In this document: positions 36,258-47,600 of the stretch, piece by piece
How the letters are laid out: each line of letters opens with the position of its first letter
Position numbering within the stretch: the stretch's first letter is position 1
Origin: Epichloe hybrida
Lineage: Eukaryota; Ascomycota; Sordariomycetes; Hypocreales; Clavicipitaceae
Length of the DNA stretch: 64,000 nucleotides
Assembly (NCBI GenBank): GCA_019022495.1
Contig: JAFEKR010000025.1
Span: forward strand, 310,001-374,000
Direction of reading: 5' to 3'
Position numbers and translations under genes: made by a program
Notes under the pieces: model-generated
What the model was told of the DNA's origin: nothing
Database searches by the model: none
What the model saw: only the letters and a program-made list of their open reading frames with translations

Positions 36258-37260
36258 TATATTATTCTTTACTATAAAAACAACCTAGCCTATAGATACA
36301 CTATTACCACTAGATATAATAGGTAATAATAAGTTAACATACTTATAATAATAAGTAAAATAGTAGGTAAAGTAAATCTAGTACTTAGCTTATATACAAA
36401 ATATAGCACTTACACTAACCTAGATTAAGCAAAAACCCTTACTAATAAGTCCCCCCTTTAATAATAATAAGGTCCTATTTATAGCCTAGAAAGGCCTTAT
36501 AACTTATAAACTACTAGTAAATAGGGAGTTTATTAGTAATAATTAGGATTAGTAGTGTTTTATTTACTAGAACCTATTAGCTAAGGTCTAAGTATAAGTT
36601 ATACCTTTTTTTAAGAAAGGTTACCTTAAGAACTTTTATTTATCTTAGCTTCTTAATTACCTAAGGGAGATATTTAATAACCCTTACTAATAGGAAATAG
36701 CTATTATAGAACTTAACTAGTTAATATAATAATAGAATAAAAGGTTTAGTAACTTTTATATTTACTTTAAATAGAAGTTAGCTTTAGCTAGGGGGCTTAA
36801 GTAAGTAAACTTAGTAAAGTTATTTAAGTTACGCATAGTGCTTAATAAGTAAATAAGGGACTATAGTATTAGGTAAGATATTCCCTAGGCTAACTATATA
36901 GTAATAATAGCTTACTATTAAAGTATTATACTAGATATTAAGTCTTACTAACTAGAGGAAAAACACTATATATAGAAATAAGGCAATACAGCGCCTAGGT
37001 ATAATAAGGCTAAGATATAGAATAAGGATACACTAATAATAGATATTTACTCTATAGGTATATTAGGGACCTAATAAAACTCTAGAAAGTCTATAGGTTA
37101 CTATAAGTTAGGTAATAAGAAAGGTAGTAAATAGGCTAAGTAAGTTACCTAGGATATGCTTAATATACACTATAATAAGGGTTAATGCTTATAATATAGC
37201 TTCTCTAAGCATTTTACTATAGTATACTTACTATATCCTACTATCTATCCTTAGATAAAG
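36258..37260 (+). pseudogene. Gypsy F gag with zinc knuckle (broken)
   Basis: The gag region ends in a degraded CCHC zinc knuckle at about 37170-37230: GxCLxYSFSKHFTIxY, with Tyr codons where the second and last Cys would be (TGT to TAT). Upstream is a helix-rich, Trp/Gln-poor region typical of gag after RIP. No start can be assigned. Confidence 0.7.
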
Positions 37261-38900
37261 TCTTTTATAAATACTTATAATACTAAAGAGACACTTACTA
37301 TTAACTTAGATAATAAATCCATAGACTAGTTAGAAAAAAAGTAACCTTATTATTAAGTTATTTAATAAGGGACATAAGGAAAAGGTATATAGGGGCTTTA
37401 TAGTATATAATTATTACTAGTAGGGACTATAAGGAGATTTAAAGTAACATAGATTTAAGCCCCTTTTTAGTTCCTATATTAATTAATAAGACTACCTTTA
37501 TAAATACTTAGGTTAACATAGGTTATAACTACTACGCTACTATAAGTAAACACCTAGTCTAAAAGTATTAATTAAAATGCCTTCCTTTTCTAACTAAGAG
37601 GTTAGTTTATACTACTATTAGTATAAAATAAGGGGGAAAGGAGAGTTAGGAGAAATAATTATATATATTATATATAGTTTAGTTTTAACTAGATTTAAAT
37701 AGATAGAAAATGCTAATTATAGCATATATAATCCTAGGATTAATAAGGTAACTAATCCTAGGGATACTATAAATAAAATAGAATAAAATTAAGCTAAATA
37801 TAGCGTAATAGTAAGTTTACATTAGCTCTATAAATAAGTTATATATATAGGCTATAGTAAATAGGAGAGTTAACTATCCTATAGTTTTAATTCTTAGCTT
37901 AACCTTTACGGGTTTAGTATAATATACGTGTAAGCAGAAGGAGAATATTTAGCTATGCGCTATAAGCTTATAGGAGATTACATTAATCTTACAGATTAAT
38001 ATAACCCTAGAACCTATAGAGGGGGAGCTTCTTACTTCCTTACTAAAGGCATTATAGGATTTTTAAGACTTATTTCTAGAAAGCAAGGCAAGAGCCCTAC
38101 CCCTGTATTAAGGGAAGTTAGACTACTATATCTAACTAAAGCATAACATAGATAGCAGCAAGCCTAACCTACTATAGGCACCTTTATATAATATACCCTA
38201 AGAATATTTACTTAAGATCTAGAAGTAAGTAATAGACTTAATAGATAAGGGGTGAATTTAAGTAAGCTCCTTATTAGTAATAGCCCTAGTACTACTTATA
38301 AAGAAGCCTAGGGGTAGCTAGAGGTTTTATATAGACTATTACGCGCTTAATAAGATTATAAAATAAGACTATTACCCCTTACTATTAGTAAAGGAAACGC
38401 TATAGTTACTATTAGAGGTAAAGTAATTTATAAAGCTAGATATATAATTAGCATTTTATTATATATATATTACTAAAGGTAAGGAACACTAGACCGCATT
38501 TTAGACTAGGTTTAGCTTATTTAAATAGCTTATGTGTCCCTTTAGGTTAGTAAGCGCGCTAGTAACTTTCCAATAATATATTAATAGCACGCTAAGTAAG
38601 ATACTTAGTAATTACATTACTATATACCTTAATAATATACTTATTTACTTAGGTAGTTTAAGGAGAGACTATATATAAAAGGTTTGTAGTGTACTAGCTA
38701 GATTATAATAAGCTAGCCTAAACCTAGATATTAAGAAATATGTCTTTACTACTAAAGAGGTTAAGTACTTAGGGTTTATTATTTAGGTAAGGAAAGCTAT
38801 TTATCTAGATAAAGAAAAGATTATAGTAATTTAGAATTAGGAGGCACTAACTAGGGTTTAGGGGGTTTATGGTTTTCTAAGGTTTACTAACTTTTATTAT
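37261..38900 (+). pseudogene. Gypsy F protease and reverse transcriptase (broken)
   Basis: The RT is clear. LLIKKPRGS, then RFYIDYYALNKII, then DYYPLLLVKETL, lie at about 38295-38410, and YLNNILIY (YLDDILIY in active enzymes) at about 38616-38645. FGFI-like sequence follows near 38770. The protease would lie in 37300-37600, but I could not read a sure DTG block. Both Asp of the RT active site are now Asn. Confidence 0.82.
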
Positions 38901-40860
38901 AACTTTATACTAGATTTCTTAAACATTATAGGTCCTCTAATTAATATAATAAAGAAGGGGGTCCTATTCTACTAGACAGAGGTATATAATAAGGCCTTTA
39001 AGGCATTAAAGTTAGTTTTTATATTATACCTAATCCTAGCTTAGTAGGATTCTAAAAGGGACATATTAGTAAAGGCAGACTACTCTAGAATAGCCCTAGG
39101 GGGGTGTCTTTCCTAGTTTAGTAATAATAGTATTCTATATCTAGTAGCCTACTATTTAGCTTAATTATAACTTACTTAGCGGAATTACATAATTTATAAC
39201 AAGGAGTTACTAGTAATTATCTCCTATCTTAAGGCGTAGTTAGTAAAGCTATAGGGCGAAAGCAAACTATTTATAATTCTAATAAACTATAAGAACCTTA
39301 AGTACTTTATAGCGCTAAGGGAGATATCTAAATATTAAGCTTAGTAAGCAAAGGCCCTAGCACTCTTTAATTTCTATTTACGTTATAGACTAAGTACTTA
39401 AGCAAAATAACTAGATATACTATTATAGTGTTATCTAAAGAGGCTAGGAATAGAAAGGGTAAAGGCACTAATTATCTAGTTAGTAATAAGTCTTATAAAG
39501 TTTTCCCTTAAGGGAAGGTAGCTATATATTTACCTTAAACCTATTATAGTAGTAAAGGGAAGTGCTTCTAATAGTAGCCTAATAGAGTTAAGGGTCCTGC
39601 CTACTAGTAGGTTAATGTTTATAGATAAACACCTTTAGTCTCTATAGGATTAGTCTTTAGCCTAGGATAAGGTATATAAGTTATAGATAGATACTATAGT
39701 GGTAGGGGCTAGGAAGTTCCTAGATACTACTAACACTAGAGAATAGATTATAAATTATTAAATTAGCGTAAAGGGGTTACTCTAATTCTAAGGATAGATA
39801 TAGGTCCCTAAGTAAAAGCTATTAACTATAATATTAATATAGCGCGTTTATGACTTACCCTTATTAGGTTACCTAGGTTAAAATATAACCTTTAAGGCGC
39901 TTTAAAGAGACTTCTACTAGGATAGTATATTATAGGACATGGCCTAGTTTATATAAAACTATTACTACTATAGAGAGCGGAAAAGCTAGTAACTATAATA
40001 AGGCTTACTAAAACCTATTCCACCCCCTAATAGGTACTAGTTATAAATATCTATTAACTTTATAACTAACCTTCTAGCAGAAATATAGGATTAGCTACAG
40101 TTCCTTATAGTTATTACTAATTAGCTCTTAAAGTATATCTAGTTAGAAGTAATATTATTAATAAAGGCTAGAGTGTGTGCAAAATAATTTAAATACTACT
40201 AGTAGTATTTCTATAAATTCCTTATATAAATTATTACGAATTATAAGTTAGACTAGCTAAGCAATTTTTAGATAGAACTTTGTGATAGGGTTAGTATATA
40301 ATAGCTACTTTTTACTATGTATTACCCGCAAATAAATAGCGGCATAGAAAGGGCAAACTAGGAAGTATAGGCTATACTACACGTAATACTATCTTTCTCC
40401 TAATTTAAATAGCTAGATTACTTACTAGCTTACTAGCTAGTATTAAATAATAGGGATTTATTAGTAACTAGGATAAGCATAAATATAGCACTCTATAGGT
40501 TTAATATAGCTATAATTTAGGATCCATTACCTATAAGGTAATTTACTATATTAGTAAAGGGGAGGGCTTAAGCCTTTCTATAATATTTAAAAGATAGTAT
40601 AGATTTAATATAGGCTATAATAGCCTTTATCTAGTAATAATAGTAGGAGAATATAAATAGTAATTATAGGCTAGCGAAGCAATTCTAGGTTAGGGACTAC
40701 ATATGGCTTAGCCTTTATAATATTAAAACAAACTATCCTTATAAGAAGTTAGATTAGGTTATAGCTAAATATAAGGTGCTTAAGGTACCTATGCCCTTAA
40801 TAGTTAGGTTAAATATTCTAAGGGGACTATATTTTATCTTTTATATTAACTTAATTTAGT
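38901..40860 (+). pseudogene. Gypsy F RNase H and integrase (broken)
   Basis: RNase H is at about 38980-39420: VKADYSRIALGGCLSQF (DASxxAxGGVLSQ in relatives). The integrase zinc segment is near 39890-40000 (LKRDFY, then MAxFI, then YYYYRERKS, with His and Cys mostly lost). The core reaches AYHPQTNG-like sequence, here YYVLPANKQRHRKGK, at about 40310-40365. The order and spacing are normal for a chromovirus. Confidence 0.82.
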
Positions 40861-41120
40861 ATATAGTAAATAATCCATTACTAAGCTAAAGACTAGCTAA
40901 TAAATATTTACTACTAGAGCTAGTTATAATAAATACTAATAATAATCTTGTAAAGTATTAGGTAAAGGAAATCCTTATAGCTAAGAATATACTAGGTAAG
41001 GGTTTAAACTAGAATATCTTAGTTAAATAAAGAGGTTATATATAGCTAACTTAGAAGCTATTAGAAAGCATAGCATATATAAAAGCACTTAACTATTTTG
41101 AATTATAATAGGGGGATATA
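40861..41120 (+). pseudogene. Gypsy F chromodomain (broken)
   Basis: Reads KYxVKEILIAKNILGKGLN, then NILVK, a stop, RGY, then KLLESIAYIKALNYFEL. This matches a chromodomain (start of the fold, YLVKWRGY, the TWEP-like helix, and a final ALxxFE). It would bind H3K9-methylated chromatin. It lies at the integrase C-terminus, as in other chromoviruses. Confidence 0.8.
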
Positions 41121-42564
41121 TAGATAAATAATGGCCCTAAAAGAGTGTATTTTAATTTAACTAAAGATAGCTAAAAGACGCCTAATTTCTATCTAATACG
41201 CGCATAACCTAGCGCTAAAATTCTATTATAATATAAAATAATTTAGGAAAGGGGGGGGGGTGTTATTATTATTATTATATTAGTAATAGGCCTTAGTAAT
41301 AGTATAAGCTAGCTTTATAATAGTTTTAGCTATTTATTAGACTTAGGTATTACTTACCTTCTAGGTAGAGATAGACTAGGCTAAGTTATTATTTATAGTT
41401 CTTATACTATAAAAGAATTTAGTAGCTAGGTTATTATATCCTTAGTAAGTAAGTATTATCTAGGTAAGTATAAGTTACTACGCCTTAGAGGTGCCCTAGG
41501 CATAGGCTATACCTATAGGGAAGGAGGCTAGGGGCTAGGCCTTAGCTAGATTAATATAAGTAGTAGTAAGTATATTATTAAAATATTTATAGTAGTAAAT
41601 AAAAGTTTTTATAAGAATAGCGCACTACCCCTTATTATTACTAGTTTATAGTATAGCTAGAGTTTTAATAGCTTTTCCTATATATATAAGATTCTTAAGA
41701 TATTTAAAGGTATAGTAAAGTTTTAAGTCTATACTATATAAGTACTTCTCCTAGAGGTATATTTAATAGCTAGCTTAATAATAGTAATAGGCCTAGTTTA
41801 GCCCTAAAGTATAGTTAAGGGTACCCTTATTTTAGAGATTATTTATATAAGAACTATATAGAAAATTATACTCCTTACTATTAGAGAGGTCCTTATTATT
41901 AGAGTCTTCTTCTAGAATATACTTACTAAGGTAAGTATACTTAAATAAGGTAAGAGAGAGTAGAGAAAGGGAAGGGGGTATACTAGTAGTAAGTTAGTTA
42001 AAGAGGGAGATAATACTACTTATAATAAAGAGTAAACTAGATATAAGAAAGGAGCTTAGAGGTAGTAAGATAATTAATAAATAAGGTTAGAAAGGGTATA
42101 AAAAGAAGAAATTATAATAATAAGGAGGTAAAAGAATATAAAGTTAAGGGAGGGGAGATAAGTTATTTATATTTTAGGATAAATTAGTTAAGCTTTAATT
42201 AGAGTGTAAGTTATTTATATTTATAAATAAAGGCTAGGAGTAAATAAGGGTAGTATATTATATAATAAGGGGCTAGATAATTACTAATAAGGGGGCTACT
42301 TAAAGTAAAGCTTAAGTTTAGTAAGTAATAGATAGGATATAAAATTAGGGTAAAGTTAAGGGGGCGGAGGAGGTAAGGAGATAGCTAGTAATAAGGGGTT
42401 TTAAAAGAGGTAGCTAGTGTTTTTAGGGGCGGGACTAGAGTAAAGTAAGGCGCTTACTATACTAAAATTTTTTTTACTTTATATAGTAAAGATATAACCT
42501 TACCTAGTAACCTACTAGCTTTACTAGGCTACTTACGTTACCTTACTAGGTTTTTTTATAGTAG
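41121..42564 (+). other. Gypsy F 3' region, left part, with G10 tract
   Basis: No domain is recognised. A run of ten G (about 41251-41260) followed by TGTTATTATTATTATTAT looks like a polypurine tract next to an LTR start, but no matching LTR follows, and F's real 3' LTR is at 45977. From about 41940 to 42440 the plus strand is purine-rich (AAG/AGG). It may be a 3' untranslated region or an unrecognised older insertion. Confidence 0.5.
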
Positions 42565-42570
42565 CTATTT

Positions 42571-43095
42571 TGTTGGGGCAAAATAACCACCCTAAAACAA
42601 TGGAAAAGAGGGATTTGACGATAATGATGATGCTGATGAAGATGACGAAAATGACGAAATTGATAGTATTGACGAATTCAACGATATTAGAAATTGAACC
42701 TAGATATTAGGATCTAGGTCTGCGATATTTGCGATCCATTGCAAGGATTGAAGCTAGGAAAAGCTACCTAGCTAAGCAGCTAGATAATCTTAAATAATCT
42801 CAAATAAGCTTATATTTATCTTAGGAAAACATAGGTAAAATCTCGATTTGAACAATCCAAGCTAAAGGTAACGAAGGGAGAGTTAATTTTCTATGAAAAG
42901 GGAGGGAATCTAGGGCTTTTATCTAGCTAGGGGGTCAGGGGCTAGGCCGGATCCAATGTGGTTGAATTGATCTGACAATCCGATAGATCCGAGGTTGAAG
43001 GGGCTAGAGGTCTTGAGGGATCCGATAGATCCGAGGTCTAAGGGGCTAGAGGTCTTGTGAGAGAGGTCTCTAGGGGTTATATTCCTAGCCACATA
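42571..43095 (-). repeat. 3' LTR of the satellite-bearing element
   Basis: 525 bp, plus-strand start TGTTGGGGCAAAATAACC and end ATTCCTAGCCACATA. Shorter than the 5' LTR by exactly one 42-bp unit (GGGATCCGATAGATCCGAGG type). Confidence 0.93.
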
Positions 43096-43235
43096 ACACC
43101 TCCCTAACTGTTTTCCCTTCCTAGTCCCTAGGAAAGGGAAAATAGTAACTAAAAAAAACTAATAAAAAGGGAAATAAGTAATAAAATCATAAGATAAAAA
43201 AAAAAATTCGTGATTTTCAGCCCCCTCCTTTCCTA

Positions 43236-44640
43236 TCCATTAATTAATCAAAGGGGTCATTAATTGATCCGTAATAGAAGACCCTTCTGATAGTTAGAGA
43301 CCTTGTCAGACGATAGATCAATTGATCTGATGAAAAGGGACCTTTTTAATTGGCAGAGACCCCTTTAGCAAACCTTCTGACAGTTAGATTCCTCGTTAAT
43401 TATCAGAGGAATTATTAGTTAGAGAGGTCTTTAATGGTCGGAGGCCTTGTTAGACGATAGATTAATTAACGTGACGAAAAGGGACCTTTTTGATTGGCAG
43501 AGACCCCTTTAGCAGACCTTCTAACATCAGATTCCCTTTTAATTATCAGAGAAATCATTAGTTAGAGAGGTCTTTAACAGTTGGAGGTCTTGTTAATTAG
43601 CAGATCAATTAATCCGTAATAAGAGGTCTTATCAATGGCAAAGACCCCTTTAGCAGACCTTCTAACATTAGATTCCCCTTTAAAAGTCAGGGAAATCATT
43701 AGTTAGAGAGGTCTTTAACGGTCGGAGGTCTTGTCAATCAGTAGATCAATTAATCTGTAATAAGAGGTCTTATCAACGGCAGAGACCCCTTTAGCAGACC
43801 TTCTGACAGTTAGATTCCTCGTTAATTGTCAGAGAAATCATTAGTTAGAGAGGTCTTTAACGGTCGGAGGCCTTGTTAAACAATAGATTAATTGACGTGA
43901 CGAAAAGGGACCTTTTCGATTGGCAGAGACCCCTTTAGCAGACCTTCTGACAGTTAGATTCCTCTTTAATCATTAGAGAAATCGTTAGTTAAAGAGGTTT
44001 TTAACGGTTAGAGGTCTTATTAGATAGTCTGATTAATTAATCTAATGAAAAGAGACCTTTTTGATCGGCAGAGACCCCTTTAGCAGACCTTCTAATATTA
44101 GATTCCCCTTTAAAAGTTAGGGAAATCATTAGTTAGAGAGGTCTTTAACAGTCGGAGGCCTCGTCAGACGATAGATCGATTAATCTGATGAAAAGGGACC
44201 CTTTTAATTAGCAGAGACCCCTTTAGCAGACCTTCTAATAGTTAGATTCCTCTTTAATCATTAGAGAAATTATCAGTTAGAGAGGTCTTTAACGGTCGGA
44301 GGCCTTGTTAATTAGTCTAATCGATTAATTTAATAAAAAGGGACCTTTTTGATTGGCAGAGACCCCTTTAGCAGACCTTCTGATAGTTAGATTCCTCTTT
44401 AATTATCAGAGAAATCGTTAGTTAGAGAGGTCTTTAACGGTTGGAGGCCTTGTTAATTAGTCTAATCAATTAATCTGATGAAAAGGGACCTTTTTGATTA
44501 GTAGAGACCCCTTTAGCAGACCTTTTAACATTAGATTCCCCTTTAAAAGTTAGGGAAATCATTAGTTAGAGAGGTCTTTAATGGTTAGAGGCCTCATCAG
44601 GTAGATTAATTAATCTAACAAAAAGAAAGACCTGATTTAT
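43236..44640. repeat. ~143-bp satellite, about 10 units
   Basis: Tandem units of 141-145 bp marked by GCAGAGACCCCTTTAGCAGA at 43353, 43497, 43638, 43779, 43923, 44068, 44211, 44356 and 44501. Each unit also has GAGAGGTCTTTAACGGTCGG and AAAAGGGACCTTTTTGATTG. Units differ by point changes, so several subtypes alternate. No coding frame runs through. Confidence 0.97.
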
Positions 44641-44756
44641 TAAAGATTGAATTTAAAGGTCTAGCTGCTTACCTCCCTAACGGATAGCTAAGCAAAACTA
44701 GGGTATTAAATTAATTCAGGCTAGCTAGTAAGCTAGCTAGGGCAGGTCAGAAGGTT

Positions 44757-44905
44757 GAAAATCAGAAAAGGTTAAAAATCGGAAGAGAAGGTTAAAGATA
44801 GAAGAGAAGGTTAAAGATAGAAGAGAAGGTTAAAGATAGAAGAGAAGGTTAAAGATATAAAAGAAGGTCAAAGATAGAAAAAAAGTTGAAGATAGAAAGG
44901 AAGGT
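44757..44905. repeat. 19-bp tandem array
   Basis: About six to seven copies of GAAGAGAAGGTTAAAGATA, decaying at both ends. Purine-rich on the plus strand. Confidence 0.93.
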
Positions 44906-44928
44906 CTAGGCCACAAGGAAAAAAGGTT

Positions 44929-45192
44929 GTAGTGGTCCTGATTAATCAATCTGACGAATCTAATGATTTTTAACGATATCAGACTAGTTAGATAACCTAG
45001 ATTAATTAATCGGAACGAAGGGATTCAATCTAGCTAACCCGGATCGAAGGGGAAAAAGGTCGTAGAGGTCCTGATTAATTAATCTAACTAATCTAACGAT
45101 TTTGACAATGCCAGACTAGTCAGATGACCTAGATCAATTGATTGGAATAAAGGGATCTAATCTAGCCAACCTAGATTAAAAGGAAAAGAGGT
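44929..45192. repeat. 133-bp direct duplication
   Basis: Two copies of a unit starting GTAG(T/A)GGTCCTGATTAAT at 44929 and 45062, containing CAGACTAGTCAGATGACC-type sequence and ending near GGAAAAGAGG. Confidence 0.9.
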
Positions 45193-45310
45193 AAGAAGCT
45201 GCTAATAATTATGATAATTATACAAGGGGATAACTAGAGGGGATAATTATAAAGGTAATATTAGGAGGGATTTATTATCGAATCTAACGGCGAGAGGTCT
45301 AACAGGACTA

Positions 45311-45328
45311 TTCCCTGTTTCTCCACCA
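45311..45328 (-). other. Primer-binding site of the satellite-bearing element
   Basis: On the minus strand, four bases inside the 5' LTR, lies TGGTGGAGAAACAGGGAA. It starts with TGG, the complement of the tRNA 3' CCA, at the position where reverse transcription would be primed. I cannot say which tRNA from the sequence alone. Confidence 0.6.
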
Positions 45329-45332
45329 TTTT

Positions 45333-45899
45333 TGTTAGGGCAAAACAACCACCCCAAAACAACGGAAAAGAGGGTTCTAACAATAATGATAATGCCAATA
45401 AAGATAACGAAAATGACGAAATTGACAGTATTAACGAATTCAACGATATCAGAAATTAAACCTAGATATCGGGATCTAGGTCTACGATATTTGCAATCCA
45501 TCGCAAGGATTGAAGCTAGGAAAAGCTGCCTAGCTAGGCAGCTAGATAATCTCAAATAATCTCAAATAAGCTTATATTTATCTTAGGAAAACACAGGTAA
45601 AATCTCGATTTGAACAATCCAAGCCAAAGGCAACGAAGGGAGAGTTGATTTTCTATGAAAAGGGAGGGAATCTAGGGCTTTTATCTAGCTAGGGGGTCAG
45701 GGGCTAGGCCGGATCTAATGTGGTTGAATTGATCCGATAATCTGATAGATCCGAGGTTGAAGGGGCTAGAGGTCTCGAGGGATCCGATAGATCCGAGGTC
45801 CAAGGGGCTAGAGGTCTCGAGGGATCCGATAGATCCGAGGTCCAAGGGGCTAGAGGTCTTGTGAGAGAGGTCTCTAGGGGTCATATTCCTAGCCACACA
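45333..45899 (-). repeat. 5' LTR of the satellite-bearing element
   Basis: 567 bp, plus-strand start TGTTAGGGCAAAACAACC and end CCTAGCCACACA. It contains two 42-bp units near 45765-45850 where the partner LTR has one. Open frames on both strands are incidental; the LTR has few stops because it escaped heavy RIP. Confidence 0.93.
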
Positions 45900-45976
45900 C
45901 TATGTAATAGGGGTTTAGTGTTAATATATGCTTACTTTTTTATAGGAGGAGAAAGGGGGGGATAAGTATAGGGGTA

Positions 45977-46211
45977 TATTATAGACTTAAGCTATGAGCT
46001 TAGGTTAAGTCTAGCTCTAGAAAGGCTCTAGAAAGTATATATACTCTAGGCAAAGGGGTTAGGGCTTTATGTAAACCACACACGGACCGCACATAAGGGG
46101 ATATATATCCGGATGCTATGTAATACTAGTAGAGTTCTCCTTTCCTTCTATAAGAATAATATTCTTATTCTAAACGCTTATACGCAGTAGCCATAAGGCC
46201 AGTTCCTAACA
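45977..46211 (+). repeat. 3' LTR of Gypsy F
   Basis: 235 bp, starting TATTATAGACTTAAGC and ending GCCAGTTCCTAACA. Preceded by a purine-rich tract (GGAGGAGAAAGGGGGGGATA, about 45946-45965). Confidence 0.92.
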
Positions 46212-47600
46212 CCTTTCTAGGTTAATATTAGTAAGTTATTAGTATTTTAGGTTAAGATATAACTATTAAAGATAAGGGGATTCTTAGCAGTTAATTATTA
46301 CTTTTCTTTAGCTATAAAATTAGCCTTCTAGAGCTCTTTCTCTTCTTTTTAGAAGAAGTTATTATTACTTAGGCCTAATATATTATTAGTTTATATTCTA
46401 ATAATACTAAAGAGATTCTTATTATTTAGGGCTATAATTAATAAGTAGGGATTATAGGTTAAGGTTATTATATTAAGGTTATCCCTATAGTAATGGAAGT
46501 ACATTACCTACTAGTAGCTTCTAGCCTTTATAATCCTATAAAGAGGTTTAATTAATTTAATTATAGTCCCTTCTAGAAAGAGATATGTAATTTGCTTTAG
46601 TAATCTGACGATAATTAGCCTTATTAGCACTGTGTGCAATTAAGTGTAGGCTTATGTGATATTACAAATCTAAAGGTAAATACCTCTTCTTCTTAATAAT
46701 AAAGTGATAGCTATAATAAGTTATTAGCTTGCTTATTAAATTATTAGCAATTACATTAGGATGAATTCCTTTCCTTTATTATTATAGCCTTATATAATAA
46801 GGCGGGATTTCTTATATAGCAAGTCTATTCCTTTATCTTTGATCTCTCTAACTATATAAGAATTAAAGATTCTATAACCTTTATGCTTTGCTAGGTTATA
46901 CTTAACGAATTTAAATATATTATAAGCTTATAAAGCGTTAATCTTAGCTTAATTAAATTACTTAAAGGGTTTTCCTAGGGTTATAATCTTCCCTTCTTAG
47001 TAAAGTTAAAGAGTAAGGTTCTAATTAGCCTTTTCCTTTACTATAAGGAATACTATATTTAGTATCCCTCTAGCTATAGCTTCTTAAATAAAGGCCTTCT
47101 CCTAATCTTTATTTATAAGTATATAAAGCTAAATTAGGCTAATATTCTTCTTAGGGCTATAAGGTCTTCTTTTCCTTACTTTTATTCCTTTAGGGTAAGG
47201 TAGTAAGTCTTTAACTTAATAGCTTCCCTTTAGGGCTTTCTAGGCTTTATAAGCCTTTTCTTTAGACTTTTCTATGCTTATAAATTAGACTATAAAGGCC
47301 TTTCTTAGTCTCCCTTATTTTCTTTTAGCTAGTGCCTATAGCTCTTTACTTTCTTCTATTAGGGGATCTCTTTTAGTAGTAGTAGTTAGTTATATAGTTG
47401 CTTTTTCCTCTAGATTATTAAGCTTTATCTCTTACTACTCTAGTCCCTTTATAATATATAGGTCTTTATAGTAAGGCTTTACTACTATAGAGTAAAACTT
47501 TACTAGGCTATAGGGTATATTAACTATATAGGTCTCTTTATTAGTAGTAAGTAGCTTATAAGGGCTATACTAGCTACCCTTCTCTCTTTATATATATATA
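46212..47600 (-). pseudogene. Copia E reverse transcriptase, front part (broken)
   Basis: Minus strand from about 47100. AxEKANxNLTL is followed by EGKIITLGKPFK, AKINALxAYNIFKF and RIFNSYIVREIKDKG. These are the start of the fungal Copia RT, equivalent to G 27594-27800. Upstream (47600-47100) is the charged linker after integrase. The frame is broken at 46211 by Gypsy F, and the rest is at 36022-35048. Confidence 0.82.

Larger units (their letters stand above)
42571..45899 (-). mobile_element. Complete non-autonomous LTR element with satellite interior
   Basis: 3.3 kb with LTRs in the same orientation at 42571-43095 and 45333-45899. Flanks are CTATTT (42565-42570) and CTATGT (45900-45905), a 6-bp TSD with one mismatch, in line with the perfect 6-bp TSDs of its two solo LTRs. 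The 2.2-kb interior has no gag or pol relic. It consists of a ~143-bp satellite, a 19-bp array and a 133-bp duplication. This is the structure of a LARD/TRIM-type element that borrows proteins from another retrotransposon. It keeps CpG and is only lightly RIP-mutated. Confidence 0.9.
36023..46211 (+). mobile_element. Gypsy chromovirus F (plus), TSD CCTTT
   Basis: Equal 235-bp LTRs at 36023-36257 and 45977-46211, and TSD CCTTT at 36018-36022 and 46212-46216. Gag, zinc knuckle, RT, RNase H, integrase and a chromodomain can be read in order, followed by an exceptionally long 3' region (41121-45976) that contains a complete non-autonomous LTR element (42571-45899). F split Copia E inside RT. It is a different family from A/B/D and from C. 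Confidence 0.92.

Noticed and set aside
45247..45896. Open frames on both strands, the longest 102 codons
   Set aside because: They cross the LTR edge and LTR body of the non-autonomous element, and one of them is lengthened by the 42-bp unit duplication. No domain.
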